Of a stretch of 64,000 nt of DNA, positions 14,852 to 23,222 are shown in pieces. The notes below the pieces were generated by a model. That model was not told the DNA's origin. It ran no database searches and was given only the letters and a program-made list of their open reading frames with translations. The number at the start of each line of letters is the position of its first letter. Within the stretch, counting starts at the first letter, position 1. Origin of the DNA: Flavobacterium amniphilum (GTDB taxonomy: Bacteria; Bacteroidota; Bacteroidia; Flavobacteriales; Flavobacteriaceae); NCBI RefSeq assembly GCF_023634845.1, contig NZ_JAMLJL010000003.1, forward strand, positions 186,001 through 250,000, read 5' to 3'. The position numbers and the translations under genes were made by a program.

Positions 14852-16615
14852 TTACCATCCCAAATAATAATCAGGACTTAACCAATACGGTCTTGGCAAC
14901 CCGAAATAATCCTGCAGCATTTTTTCGGCTACACAGAAAGCGCCTTCTACCCAGCCTTGCTGATCTGAATAGGCTTCCCCAATGATATGTATGGTTTCTG
15001 TAGCTAACGGTTTACGCATATACGGCATTACATCTTTTACTTCGAATCCGGCTTTCCAGGCGTGATATCCGGCACCAAAAGGCGCATCGGTCCAATCTTT
15101 AAACCAGGTTACATAAGGTTCCGGAATTTTTACAGTTTCACCGTGCAGTTCACGAAGCTGGTTCATCAGTTCGTTCACCATCATTTTAGTGGCCTGCACA
15201 TCATTTAATTCCTGTAGCTCCAGCAATGAAGCCGATTTGTTTGACCGTACCTCAAAAAGGACTTTATCATCAGATAGCGCTTTCCAGAATGTTTCGGTTG
15301 ACATATCTCCGTAACTTCCCAAAAGCATCGAATTGTCATTCGTTTCATCAGTCCCGAAATAATAACACTGGCGCATTGGTAAATCAGTAATCGAATGTCC
15401 TGAATCGATATTCAATTCCTTCCACCAAGGATACTCAAATCCCATTAAGATTTTAAACGCCGGCTCTTTAATAACCGAACGGATATTCTCATTCAGCTCC
15501 TTTCTTTCATTGATATCAAAGAAGAAATTATTTTGATCCAGCAATTCCAGTGATTGCCTTGGCATACCCAAAACGATGGTATTGGCATAGACTTTCCATT
15601 CCGTATTCGTTGGCAGATTAAGGAAAACCAATTCATATTTGTGTGTCGCACTGTTCACATGGTCTTTATTGAAAGTCAGCAATTTGTTTTCAATCCAGAT
15701 GGCAGCACCTTCTTCTTCCAGATATTGATTGGCCAAAGCATAAGCTATACTATCATACCCTTCCTTAATGGTTTTATAGGTTGGATTCGCCGAAAAATCC
15801 CCAACCATATAAGGAAATGCTTCCGCTGAATTCCAGTTGATGGTATTGGAGTAATAACCTCCTGCATTAGCTAAGAAATCGTAACCTTCCTGCGAAACCT
15901 GATCTTTGATTAAGTTCCAGAAACCGATGTCGTTCACTTTTCTTCCTTCGTAAGGCGAACCTTTGAAGCAATAACGCAATACCGGTTTCACCTGATCCCA
16001 GTCCCAACTGGTCAGTTTAAAAGTGTAATCATACGGTGAATCCTGACTTACTTTAGTACTGTAATTTTTTACAAACCAAGGATCGGCCATTAATACGTCG
16101 TAAATAATTTTATTGAACAACTGATCAGAACTAAAGCCTAAATCATCATCATTCAGGTAATAACGTGTAATGAATTTTTCTCCTTTGCTTTGTGCCACAT
16201 TCCACACATCCTGCTTGGTTCTTTCTTTTCTGAGATACATCAGTAAATCAGAAGGATTTCCCATCGGGAACGGAACCGGGACCATTGGATAATCCAAAAC
16301 TTTTTTACGTTTTTCAGGATCTTCTTCAGTTAACGGATAACCTTCGATTAATGTGGTCACGATTTCCTGCGAAGTCAGGTAACGCATTCCTCCCAATTCT
16401 CCCCAGAAATTCATTCCCGGCATAACAACCGATTCCAGACGGCCTGCAATCTTATTGTTCATATCAAAAATCTGCAGTTCGCTCCCCGAATATTTTTTAT
16501 CAGTGGTCAAACGGTAAGCACTGTACAAACCTGAAGTTCCGGCTCCTATGACAGCCACCTCGATTTTCATATCGGGCGACATTCCGTTATTTAATGGTAT
16601 ATTTTTATTGTTCAT
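14852..16615 (-). CDS. Flavin monoamine / L-amino-acid oxidase family protein
   Basis: 587-residue FAD enzyme of the amine oxidase superfamily. The dinucleotide-binding motif is near the N terminus (VAVIGAGTSGLYSAYRL), followed by GRLESVVMPGMNFWGELGGMRYL, the GR and GGMRY pattern of L-amino-acid oxidases, and near the C terminus IHIIGEAYSDQQGWVEGAFCVAEKML, the FAD-contacting tail. It would oxidise an amine or amino acid to the imine, releasing peroxide and ammonia. No signal peptide. It overlaps the upstream oxidase gene by 11 bases on the same strand, so the two are translated together. The substrate cannot be inferred; a tailoring or catabolic role with its partner is likely. Confidence 0.88.
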   Translation of the reverse strand: MNNKNIPLNNGMSPDMKIEVAVIGAGTSGLYSAYRLTTDKKYSGSELQIFDMNNKIAGRLESVVMPGMNFWGELGGMRYLTSQEIVTTLIEGYPLTEEDPEKRKKVLDYPMVPVPFPMGNPSDLLMYLRKERTKQDVWNVAQSKGEKFITRYYLNDDDLGFSSDQLFNKIIYDVLMADPWFVKNYSTKVSQDSPYDYTFKLTSWDWDQVKPVLRYCFKGSPYEGRKVNDIGFWNLIKDQVSQEGYDFLANAGGYYSNTINWNSAEAFPYMVGDFSANPTYKTIKEGYDSIAYALANQYLEEEGAAIWIENKLLTFNKDHVNSATHKYELVFLNLPTNTEWKVYANTIVLGMPRQSLELLDQNNFFFDINERKELNENIRSVIKEPAFKILMGFEYPWWKELNIDSGHSITDLPMRQCYYFGTDETNDNSMLLGSYGDMSTETFWKALSDDKVLFEVRSNKSASLLELQELNDVQATKMMVNELMNQLRELHGETVKIPEPYVTWFKDWTDAPFGAGYHAWKAGFEVKDVMPYMRKPLATETIHIIGEAYSDQQGWVEGAFCVAEKMLQDYFGLPRPYWLSPDYYLGW

Positions 16616-17825
16616 ATTGTTTTGTTAATTGCAATTGTTTGTATTCCCTGAAATAATTTTGTCCCAATTGGAACGGCGTGATATCAAAATCGGTTTTGCC
16701 GTACATCGCCAGATCGGCAAGAATTTTACCTAAAAACGGAGTGAACTTAGCTGCCCAACCGGTAGCGTAGATAACAACGTCTTTGTGATGTGGAACATAA
16801 GCCGGTGCAAAATCGATGATTAATTCCTTATTCGGGATCGAACTCAATGCCACCAGACAGGTCGAAGTATAATACGGCTTCGGATCCATTCCCGTCATGT
16901 GGTTTTCAACCCATTGTGAAGTATAAGCCAATTCCTGTTCATTCGGGATAAGCGTTCTTCCATTTGGTTCTTTTAACGGATTGATCACAAAATCGGGAGC
17001 AGTACGAATGTAGCCCGGATGATCCCAATCAACTTCCGGAAAACCATAAAACTGATTCCCGTTTTCGCCTTCGGCATTTTGGAATACAAACCAGGTTGGA
17101 TACTGAATATCCGGATCTGTTTTTTTGAAATAAGCCGATGACATATTCCAATAGGTCGCTTTCACATCAAATCCCAAAAGATTTGTCGCGCTGTTCATGT
17201 ACGGACCGGGTGTCAGCACAATTTTCTTTGCATAACTTACTCCATTGGGTGTTGTGATCTGGAATCCGTTCTCAACCTCCTTAATATCGGTAACAGGAGC
17301 TTCTTCTTCCAGTGTGACGTGCTCACTTTTCAACGCAAGGTCGTACAACGTTTGGATAGTAGCCCTGAAATCGATACTGGCTCCGTCTTTTTGGAACAAA
17401 CCCGTATATTCTTTCGGTAAATTTTTAAAATGGAAGCGTGATTCAATTTCTTCACATGTCAGTGATTCATAGGGTACATTTAATTCCTGTAATGCTTTCT
17501 CTGCTTCGGCAATATTACCTTCGGTTGAGTGCACTGTAGGATCCCCAAACCATAACGTACCCACTTTTTCCAACAGTTTCTTATCGGTGTACGTTTGGAG
17601 TTCATCCCAATAAGGTTCAGAATCCAATGCCATCTGCACCATATAGGCATCCGGATAGGGTATCCTGAACTGACGTGAAACGCCGGCGGAACTTCCTAAT
17701 TGGTTTTTAAAAGTAAACTGTTCCAAAACCAGGGTTTTGACTTTTCTCTTGTTAAGATGGAACGCCGTGGCCAGCCCCATGGCCCCACCGCCAATCACCA
17801 CTACTTCGTATTCGTTGTTTGACAT
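16605..17825 (-). CDS. Sarcosine oxidase-like FAD-dependent oxidoreductase
   Basis: 406 residues of the monomeric sarcosine oxidase / N-methyl-tryptophan oxidase family. GGGAMGLATAFHLNKR binds FAD; SSAGVSRQFRIPY is the family's Arg-bearing segment; Cys323 in STCLVALSSIPNKELIIDF corresponds to the Cys that links FAD covalently in monomeric sarcosine oxidase. The reaction would be oxidation of a secondary amine (N-methyl or cyclic amino acid) with peroxide release. It is the first gene of a two-gene operon with the amine oxidase that overlaps its 3' end. It diverges from fabD across 166 bases. No consensus -7 box was found for it. Confidence 0.88.
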   Translation of the reverse strand: MSNNEYEVVVIGGGAMGLATAFHLNKRKVKTLVLEQFTFKNQLGSSAGVSRQFRIPYPDAYMVQMALDSEPYWDELQTYTDKKLLEKVGTLWFGDPTVHSTEGNIAEAEKALQELNVPYESLTCEEIESRFHFKNLPKEYTGLFQKDGASIDFRATIQTLYDLALKSEHVTLEEEAPVTDIKEVENGFQITTPNGVSYAKKIVLTPGPYMNSATNLLGFDVKATYWNMSSAYFKKTDPDIQYPTWFVFQNAEGENGNQFYGFPEVDWDHPGYIRTAPDFVINPLKEPNGRTLIPNEQELAYTSQWVENHMTGMDPKPYYTSTCLVALSSIPNKELIIDFAPAYVPHHKDVVIYATGWAAKFTPFLGKILADLAMYGKTDFDITPFQLGQNYFREYKQLQLTKQYEQ

Positions 17826-17959
17826 ATTTTTTAATTTGTTTGTTCTCCAAATTTCAAAATATTAACCAAAATGCAACCCCGTAAAACTACCTGATTTCAA
17901 TTTAATTATTAAGTTTAATCTGATAAAAAGACTAAAAAACCGATTCTCCAAAAAAAGTG

Positions 17960-17967
17960 TATTTTTG
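17960..17967 (+). promoter_or_regulatory. -7 promoter element of fabD
   Basis: TATTTTTG fits TAnnTTTG, 24 bases before the fabD ATG. No TTG lies at the usual -33 distance. Confidence 0.5.
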
Positions 17968-17991
17968 CTTTACTAAACTAAATTGATTAAG

Positions 17992-18861
17992 ATGAAAGCA
18001 TACGTATTTCCCGGTCAGGGAGCCCAGTTCACGGGAATGGGTAAAGAATTATATGAAACTTCAGAAGTTGCCAAAGAATTATTTGAAAAAGCGAATGACA
18101 TTTTAGGTTTCAGAATCACAGACATTATGTTTGAAGGAACAGCAGAGCAATTAAAGGAAACGAAAGTTACCCAACCGGCTGTATTTTTACATTCTGTGAT
18201 TTTAGCCAAAGTACTGGATGTAAAACCGGACATGGTTGCCGGTCATTCACTTGGAGAATTTTCCGCTTTGGTAGCTAACGGAACTTTATCGTTTGAAGAC
18301 GGATTGAAATTAGTTTCACAACGTGCTTTGGCAATGCAAAAAGCGTGTGAAATTACACCTTCAACAATGGCGGCAGTATTAAATCTTGACGACAAAATTG
18401 TGGAAGATATTTGTGCTTCAATTGACGGGGTTGTGGTTGCTGCCAATTATAACTGCCCCGGTCAGTTAGTGATTTCCGGAGAATTGAAAGCCGTGGAAGA
18501 AGCTTGTGTAAAAATGAAAGAGGCCGGAGCCAAAAGAGCCTTGATTTTACCGGTAGGTGGTGCTTTCCATTCCCCAATGATGGAACCGGCAAGAGAAGAG
18601 CTTGCAGCTGCAATTGAAGCTACAACTTTCAACACACCAAGTTGTCCGGTTTACCAAAACGTTCCGGCAAGTGCCGTAAGTGATGCCACAGAGATTAAAA
18701 AGAATTTGATCATTCAGCTGACAGCTCCTGTAAAATGGACACAATCCGTACAACAGATGATTGCTGACGGAGCACAATCGTTCACAGAAATTGGTCCCGG
18801 AAAAGTTTTAGTAGGATTGGTCAACAAAATCAACAATCAAGTCGAAACTATTTCTGCATAA
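17992..18861 (+). CDS. fabD: Malonyl-CoA:ACP transacylase
   Basis: 289 residues. Moves malonyl from CoA to acyl carrier protein, feeding type II fatty acid synthesis. The N terminus is AYVFPGQGAQFTGMG; the nucleophile is Ser86 in GHSLGEFSAL, and His193 in GGAFHSPMM completes the dyad. The ATG at 17992 is used; a TTG nine bases before it is less likely. It is not next to other fab genes. It diverges from the flavin oxidase operon and is followed by a small lipoprotein gene after 86 bases. Confidence 0.96.
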   Translation: MKAYVFPGQGAQFTGMGKELYETSEVAKELFEKANDILGFRITDIMFEGTAEQLKETKVTQPAVFLHSVILAKVLDVKPDMVAGHSLGEFSALVANGTLSFEDGLKLVSQRALAMQKACEITPSTMAAVLNLDDKIVEDICASIDGVVVAANYNCPGQLVISGELKAVEEACVKMKEAGAKRALILPVGGAFHSPMMEPAREELAAAIEATTFNTPSCPVYQNVPASAVSDATEIKKNLIIQLTAPVKWTQSVQQMIADGAQSFTEIGPGKVLVGLVNKINNQVETISA

Positions 18862-18947
18862 TTGTTAATTATTTTTTGGAATTAATACTATTTTTTTTAT
18901 ATTTTGCATAAAATAATCGTATTATTAATTCTTAAAACCCTAAAACA

Positions 18948-19199
18948 ATGAAAAAAACAATTTTAAGCTTAGCTTTCATAGCTGCTTTAATGACATCTTG
19001 CAAAGAAAAAACACAGGAAGAAGCAACAGAAGCTGCTGATGCAGTTGCAACTGAAATGACTGATGCAGTTGATTCTGCAGCAGCTAAAACGGGAGAAGTT
19101 GTAGATTCTGCTGCCGCTAAAACTGCCGGTGCAGTTGAAGCCGGTGCTGCAAAAGTAGAGGAAGCTGCAAAAGAAGTAAAAGAGGACGCAAAGAAATAA
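18948..19199 (+). CDS. Ala/Glu-rich small lipoprotein, copy 1 (83 aa)
   Basis: Lipoprotein signal MKKTILSLAFIAALMTSC (Cys18), then a low-complexity mature part rich in Ala, Glu, Thr, Val and Lys with a loose period (DAVDSAAAKTGEVVDSAAAKTAGAVEAGAAKVEEAAKEVKED), likely one long amphipathic helix. Probably anchored to a membrane and abundant; in form it recalls Lpp-like or LEA-like proteins, though no homology is claimed. Its first 55 bases are almost identical to those of the gene at 19340, and a third relative is at 26685. A terminator follows directly. Confidence 0.7.
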   Translation: MKKTILSLAFIAALMTSCKEKTQEEATEAADAVATEMTDAVDSAAAKTGEVVDSAAAKTAGAVEAGAAKVEEAAKEVKEDAKK

Positions 19200-19222
19200 T
19201 CTGAACGCTAATCGCAATACAA

Positions 19223-19247
19223 AAAAACCGGGCTTTTCCCGGTTTTT
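19223..19247 (+). terminator. Terminator after lipoprotein copy 1
   Basis: AAAAACCGGG and CCCGGTTTTT enclose a five-base loop. Confidence 0.85.
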
Positions 19248-19290
19248 ATATTTTTAGTGTGAAAAATTTTTTTTTTGAAATATATTTCCA

Positions 19291-19298
19291 TATTTTTG
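19291..19298 (+). promoter_or_regulatory. -7 promoter element of lipoprotein copy 2
   Basis: TATTTTTG fits TAnnTTTG, 41 bases before the ATG at 19340. Confidence 0.5.
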
Positions 19299-19339
19299 CC
19301 GCCGAAATTCAATATTATTAATTCTAAAAACACAAGAAA

Positions 19340-19543
19340 ATGAAAAAAACAATTTTAAGCTTAGCTTTCGTAGCTGCTTTAATGACATCTTGCAACAAAA
19401 AAGAAGAAACTGCTACTGAAGCTACTGCAGAAACTGTTGATACTGCTGCTACTGCTGTTGATACTGCTGCTACAACTGTAGACACTGCTGCTACAACTGT
19501 TGACACTGCTGCTGCTAAAGCTACTGAAGAAGTTAAAAAATAA
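19340..19543 (+). CDS. Ala/Thr-rich small lipoprotein, copy 2 (67 aa)
   Basis: Signal MKKTILSLAFVAALMTSC (Cys18) followed by a short charged linker and four tandem heptapeptides of pattern T-V-D-T-A-A-T, encoded by four 21-base DNA repeats at 19433-19516. The C terminus is ATEEVKK, shared with the copy at 26685. The repeats make copy-number change by slippage likely. It is downstream of copy 1 but has its own -7 box and terminator, so each is a separate unit. Function unknown; a surface or periplasmic filler protein is the most that can be said. Confidence 0.7.
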   Translation: MKKTILSLAFVAALMTSCNKKEETATEATAETVDTAATAVDTAATTVDTAATTVDTAAAKATEEVKK

Positions 19544-19565
19544 TTTTTAACAGCTTTTACAAAAT

Positions 19566-19594
19566 AAAAAAACCGAGCAATGCTCGGTTTTTTT
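19566..19594. terminator. Bidirectional terminator
   Basis: AAAAAACCGAGCA and TGCTCGGTTTTTT form a near-perfect stem between genes ending at 19543 (+) and 19597 (-). Confidence 0.85.
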
Positions 19595-19596
19595 AA

Positions 19597-20616
19597 TTAT
19601 ATGTTATTCCTAATTTTCTTCTCCCATTTCCAGGCACTACCCAAAGCATCTTCCAGGGTCAATTGTGCTTTCCATCCCAAAACCTGATTAGCCTTATCTG
19701 TATTGGCATATACTTCCGTCACATCACCGTCACGTCTGCCAACAATTTTGTAAGCCAATTTTTGTTCCGATACTTTTTCAAAAGCCTTAATCACTTCTAA
19801 AACTGAACTTCCTTTTCCTGTTCCAATATTAAAAACCTCAACCTTGTCCTTATTTTTCTTTTCTATTAAGCGTTTCAATGCCAATACATGCGCCTTGGCC
19901 AAATCCACCACGTGAATATAATCCCTGACAGCTGTTCCGTCAGGCGTAGGATAATCATCACCAAAAACAGACAATTCCTGGCGCAAACCAATAGCAGTCT
20001 GCGTAATAAAAGGAACTAAATTTTGGGGAACACCCAAAGGCAATTCGCCAATCTCAGCAGATGGATGCGCTCCTATAGGATTAAAATAGCGCAACAAAAC
20101 TGCATTAATTCCGGAGACCGCTGAAACATCCCAAACAATTTCCTCACCAATTTGCTTGGTATTTCCATATGGTGAAAAGGCAGGTTTTACAGACGCCTTT
20201 TCAGTAATAGGCATATCATCAGCCTGTCCGTAAACCGTACAGGAAGAACTAAAAATAAAATTTGCTTCGGTCTTTTTCTCCAACTCCTGAAGAAGATACA
20301 CTAACGTATTAATATTATTTTCATAATACAGTAACGGATTTCCCACACTCTCCCCTACAGCTTTACTGGCTGCAAAATGAATGACGTGGGTGACATCAGT
20401 ATGTTTATCAAAAAAATCCTGCACCGAAACTTTATTCTTCAAATCAAGATTCTCAAAAAAAGGCTTCTTTCCGGTTATCTTCTGAATACCATCCAGAACA
20501 TCAATTGATGAATTGGAAAGATTATCAATCACCACAACCTCAAAGCCTTCATTTTGTAGTTCAACAACCGTATGTGAACCAATAAAACCCAACCCCCCTG
20601 TTACAAGTATTTTCAT
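19597..20616 (-). CDS. galE: UDP-glucose 4-epimerase
   Basis: 339-residue extended short-chain dehydrogenase. NAD binds at ILVTGGLGFIGSHT; the catalytic Ser/Thr region is FSSSCTVYG and the YxxxK pair is in SPYGNTKQ. The segment LLRYFNPIGAHPSAEIGE is typical of GalE. It converts UDP-glucose and UDP-galactose for surface polysaccharide synthesis. It is downstream of a DegT-type aminotransferase gene on the same strand (72-base spacer with an inverted repeat), and near the Kdo transferase gene, so an envelope glycan role fits. Confidence 0.95.
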   Translation of the reverse strand: MKILVTGGLGFIGSHTVVELQNEGFEVVVIDNLSNSSIDVLDGIQKITGKKPFFENLDLKNKVSVQDFFDKHTDVTHVIHFAASKAVGESVGNPLLYYENNINTLVYLLQELEKKTEANFIFSSSCTVYGQADDMPITEKASVKPAFSPYGNTKQIGEEIVWDVSAVSGINAVLLRYFNPIGAHPSAEIGELPLGVPQNLVPFITQTAIGLRQELSVFGDDYPTPDGTAVRDYIHVVDLAKAHVLALKRLIEKKNKDKVEVFNIGTGKGSSVLEVIKAFEKVSEQKLAYKIVGRRDGDVTEVYANTDKANQVLGWKAQLTLEDALGSAWKWEKKIRNNI

Positions 20617-20632
20617 TGTTTTTTTTAAAAGT

Positions 20633-20677
20633 AAAAGAGAAAAGAAAACTTTTATTCAAGCCCGTCTTTTCTCTTTT
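20633..20677 (-). terminator. Inverted repeat between aminotransferase and galE
   Basis: AAAAGAGAAAAG (20633-20644) and CTTTTCTCTTTT (20666-20677) are perfectly complementary, with a 21-base loop. It may end part of the upstream transcript or simply be a leader structure. Confidence 0.45.
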
Positions 20678-20688
20678 TCATATTTTCA

Positions 20689-21816
20689 TTATACAAACTC
20701 AAGAACCGAATCAGTTATAAATTTGATCTGCTCATCATCTAACTCAGTATGCATTGGCAAAGCAGCGACTTCTTTCACTAATTGATTTGTGACCGGAAAA
20801 TCGGCTTCAGCATACCTCGAATCGACATAAGCCTTCTGACTGTGCAACGGAATTGGATAATAGATAGCACAAGGAATACCTTTAGCCATCAAATGCTCCA
20901 AAAGCCCATCACGTTTTCCGTTTGTGATACGGATTACATATTGATGAAAAACATGATCATCACCATTCATATCAAATTCAGGAACCACTATATTAGGATT
21001 AACCGAAAGTGCCTGATTGTATTTATATGCTGCCTCTCTGCGGGCTGCATTGTAAGCATCCAAATGTGGTAGCTTAGCCTTCAACACACCTGCCTGAATA
21101 CTGTCCAAACGGGAATTCACTCCTACAACATCATGATGGTAACGCACATACATCCCGTGGTTCACAATCCCTCTCAGCTTATGCGCCAAAGCATCGTTGT
21201 TTGTAAAAATTGCACCTCCGTCACCATAACATCCTAAATTTTTAGAAGGGAAGAAAGATGTAGCTGCAACATGTCCGATTGCGCCAACTTTCACTTTCGA
21301 ACCGTCTTTAGATGCATAATTTGCACCAATAGCCTGTGCGTTATCTTCAATCACAAACAAATTGTACTCATTTGCAATTTCCATTATAGCATCCATATTG
21401 GCTGCGCGCCCAAACAAATGCACCGGAACGATTGCTTTTGTTTTAGGGGTAATTGCCTTCTTAAGCGCTTCAATTGAAATATTCATGGTATCCATATCCA
21501 CATCTACCAAAACAGGCGTTAATTGCAATAAAGCTATCACTTCAACAGTTGCAGCAAATGTGAAATCGGCCGTAATAACCTCATCTCCGGGTTTTAATTC
21601 AAGCCCCATCATGGCAATTTGTAATGCATCTGTACCATTTGCACACGGAATAACGTGTTTTACACCTAAATACTTCTCTAAATCTGCCTGAAACTGGTGC
21701 ACCAAAGGCCCATTAATATATGTTGTAGTATCTAAAACCTCCTGGATTGAAGCATTCACTTCATCTTTTATTTTATCATATTGACTTTTCAAGTCAACCA
21801 TTTGTAATTTTCTCAT
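20689..21816 (-). CDS. DegT/DnrJ/EryC1/StrS family sugar aminotransferase
   Basis: 375-residue PLP enzyme of the nucleotide-sugar aminotransferase family. The PLP lysine is in ATSFFPSKNLGCYGDGGAI; the substrate/cofactor loops CANGTDALQIAM and EDNAQAIGA are family hallmarks, as is VGVNSRLDSIQAGVL. The closest type is WbpE-like enzymes that aminate a 3-keto UDP-sugar, but the exact sugar is not certain. No dehydrogenase or acetyltransferase partner is adjacent. It leads galE on the minus strand, with a full promoter at 21892-21923. Confidence 0.92.
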   Translation of the reverse strand: MRKLQMVDLKSQYDKIKDEVNASIQEVLDTTTYINGPLVHQFQADLEKYLGVKHVIPCANGTDALQIAMMGLELKPGDEVITADFTFAATVEVIALLQLTPVLVDVDMDTMNISIEALKKAITPKTKAIVPVHLFGRAANMDAIMEIANEYNLFVIEDNAQAIGANYASKDGSKVKVGAIGHVAATSFFPSKNLGCYGDGGAIFTNNDALAHKLRGIVNHGMYVRYHHDVVGVNSRLDSIQAGVLKAKLPHLDAYNAARREAAYKYNQALSVNPNIVVPEFDMNGDDHVFHQYVIRITNGKRDGLLEHLMAKGIPCAIYYPIPLHSQKAYVDSRYAEADFPVTNQLVKEVAALPMHTELDDEQIKFITDSVLEFV

Positions 21817-21891
21817 TATAAAAAGAGTTAAAATAAATTAAGCTTAAAACCTATACGTTTCGGACAAAACACACCTTGTCAAAAGCAAGAA

Positions 21892-21923
21892 CAAAAATAG
21901 TCATTAATTTACATAGTCTGCAA
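21892..21923 (-). promoter_or_regulatory. Promoter of aminotransferase-galE unit
   Basis: On the minus strand TTG (21921-21923), 21 bases, then TATTTTTG (21892-21899): a good match to the flavobacterial -33/-7 pair. The leader would be about 70 bases. Confidence 0.6.
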
Positions 21924-21970
21924 TGAATTTCAATATAGAAAATGTATTTTAGCAGGACAAAATCAGAAGC

Positions 21971-23215
21971 ATGTTTTTTGCATACAACCTAATAGTCCAA
22001 CTCACCGGCTTTATCCTCAAGATCATTGCGATTTTCAGTCCGAAAATCAAATTATTCGTTAACGGAAGAAAAAATGTTTTCACTACACTTTCCTCTGCCA
22101 TCAAACCAAATGACAAAACCATCTGGTTTCATGCCGCGTCACTTGGAGAATATGAACAAGGCCTCCCGGTGATGGAAAAAATCAAAAATAAATTCCCAAA
22201 TCATAAAATAGTACTGACTTTTTTTTCCCCTTCAGGTTATGAAGTCCGTAAAAACAATCCCATTGCCGATGTAACGGTTTATTTACCACTTGACACCGCA
22301 TCCAATGCCGGAAAATTTATTTCAATCGTGCATCCGGAACAGGTATTTTTCATCAAATACGAATACTGGCCGAACTATCTAAACGAGCTGAAAAAGAACA
22401 AAATCAAGACTTACCTTATTTCAGGAATTTTCAGGGAAACCCAGACATTTTTTAAATGGTATGGCGGTTTTTACCGAAAAGCCCTGAAAACTTTTGATTA
22501 TTTTTTTGTACAAAACGACTCATCAAAAGAATTATTGCAAAGCATCGGCTTTACAAATGTCAAAACATCAGGAGATACACGCTTTGACCGGGTGGTTTCC
22601 ATTTTAGAAAGAGACAACACATTAAACTTCATTGAAGAGTTCTGTAAAAATCCGTTCCAGGAATTTAAAATGACAACAATTGTCATTGGAAGCTCATGGC
22701 CAAAAGATGAAGAATTACTGGTCAACTACATCAACAGAACTTCACACCGGTTGAAATTTATCATTGCACCACACAACATTAAACCAGACCAAATCGCTGA
22801 TCTGAAATCACAAATCGCAAAAAAGACTGTTCTTTTTTCTGAAATGGAAGGCAAGAATTTGGCAGATTATGATGTATTCATCATCGACACTATAGGAATT
22901 TTGACCAAAATATACAGTTATGCCGACATCACTTACGTAGGAGGCGGATTTGGAAACCCGGGCGTTCACAATATATTGGAACCGGCTACTTTCGGTTTGC
23001 CAATTATAATCGGCCCCAATTATTCCCATTTTGCCGAAGCAACTGCTTTAGTCAACATGGATGGTTGTACCACTATAAAAAGCCAACAGGAATTGAATCA
23101 GGCCTTTAACTTATTGGTTCAGAATCCAGATGAACGATTTGAAAAAGGACACATCTGCAGCACTTTCGTCCAAATGAATAAAGGAGCAGCTGATAAAATT
23201 TTAAATTCCATTTAA
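21971..23215 (+). CDS. waaA: 3-deoxy-D-manno-octulosonic acid transferase
   Basis: 414-residue GT30 glycosyltransferase that adds Kdo from CMP-Kdo to lipid A precursor at the inner membrane. One N-terminal anchor helix (about 1-25) is followed by the family segments IWFHAASLGEYEQGLPVM, KYEYWPNYL and, in the C-terminal Rossmann half, YVGGGFGNPGVHNILEPATFGLPIIIGPNYSHFAEA. In Bacteroidota usually a single Kdo is added. It diverges from the aminotransferase-galE unit. The next gene starts seven bases after its stop. Confidence 0.94.
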   Translation: MFFAYNLIVQLTGFILKIIAIFSPKIKLFVNGRKNVFTTLSSAIKPNDKTIWFHAASLGEYEQGLPVMEKIKNKFPNHKIVLTFFSPSGYEVRKNNPIADVTVYLPLDTASNAGKFISIVHPEQVFFIKYEYWPNYLNELKKNKIKTYLISGIFRETQTFFKWYGGFYRKALKTFDYFFVQNDSSKELLQSIGFTNVKTSGDTRFDRVVSILERDNTLNFIEEFCKNPFQEFKMTTIVIGSSWPKDEELLVNYINRTSHRLKFIIAPHNIKPDQIADLKSQIAKKTVLFSEMEGKNLADYDVFIIDTIGILTKIYSYADITYVGGGFGNPGVHNILEPATFGLPIIIGPNYSHFAEATALVNMDGCTTIKSQQELNQAFNLLVQNPDERFEKGHICSTFVQMNKGAADKILNSI

Positions 23216-23222
23216 TCAAATT

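Noticed and set aside
14852..16615. LodA-type lysine oxidase
   Set aside because: This protein has a GxGxxG FAD motif near the N terminus and LAAO-like motifs; LodA uses a quinone cofactor and a LodB partner of another type.
21271..21691. 68- and 109-residue plus-strand frames
   Set aside because: Inside the aminotransferase gene in antisense.
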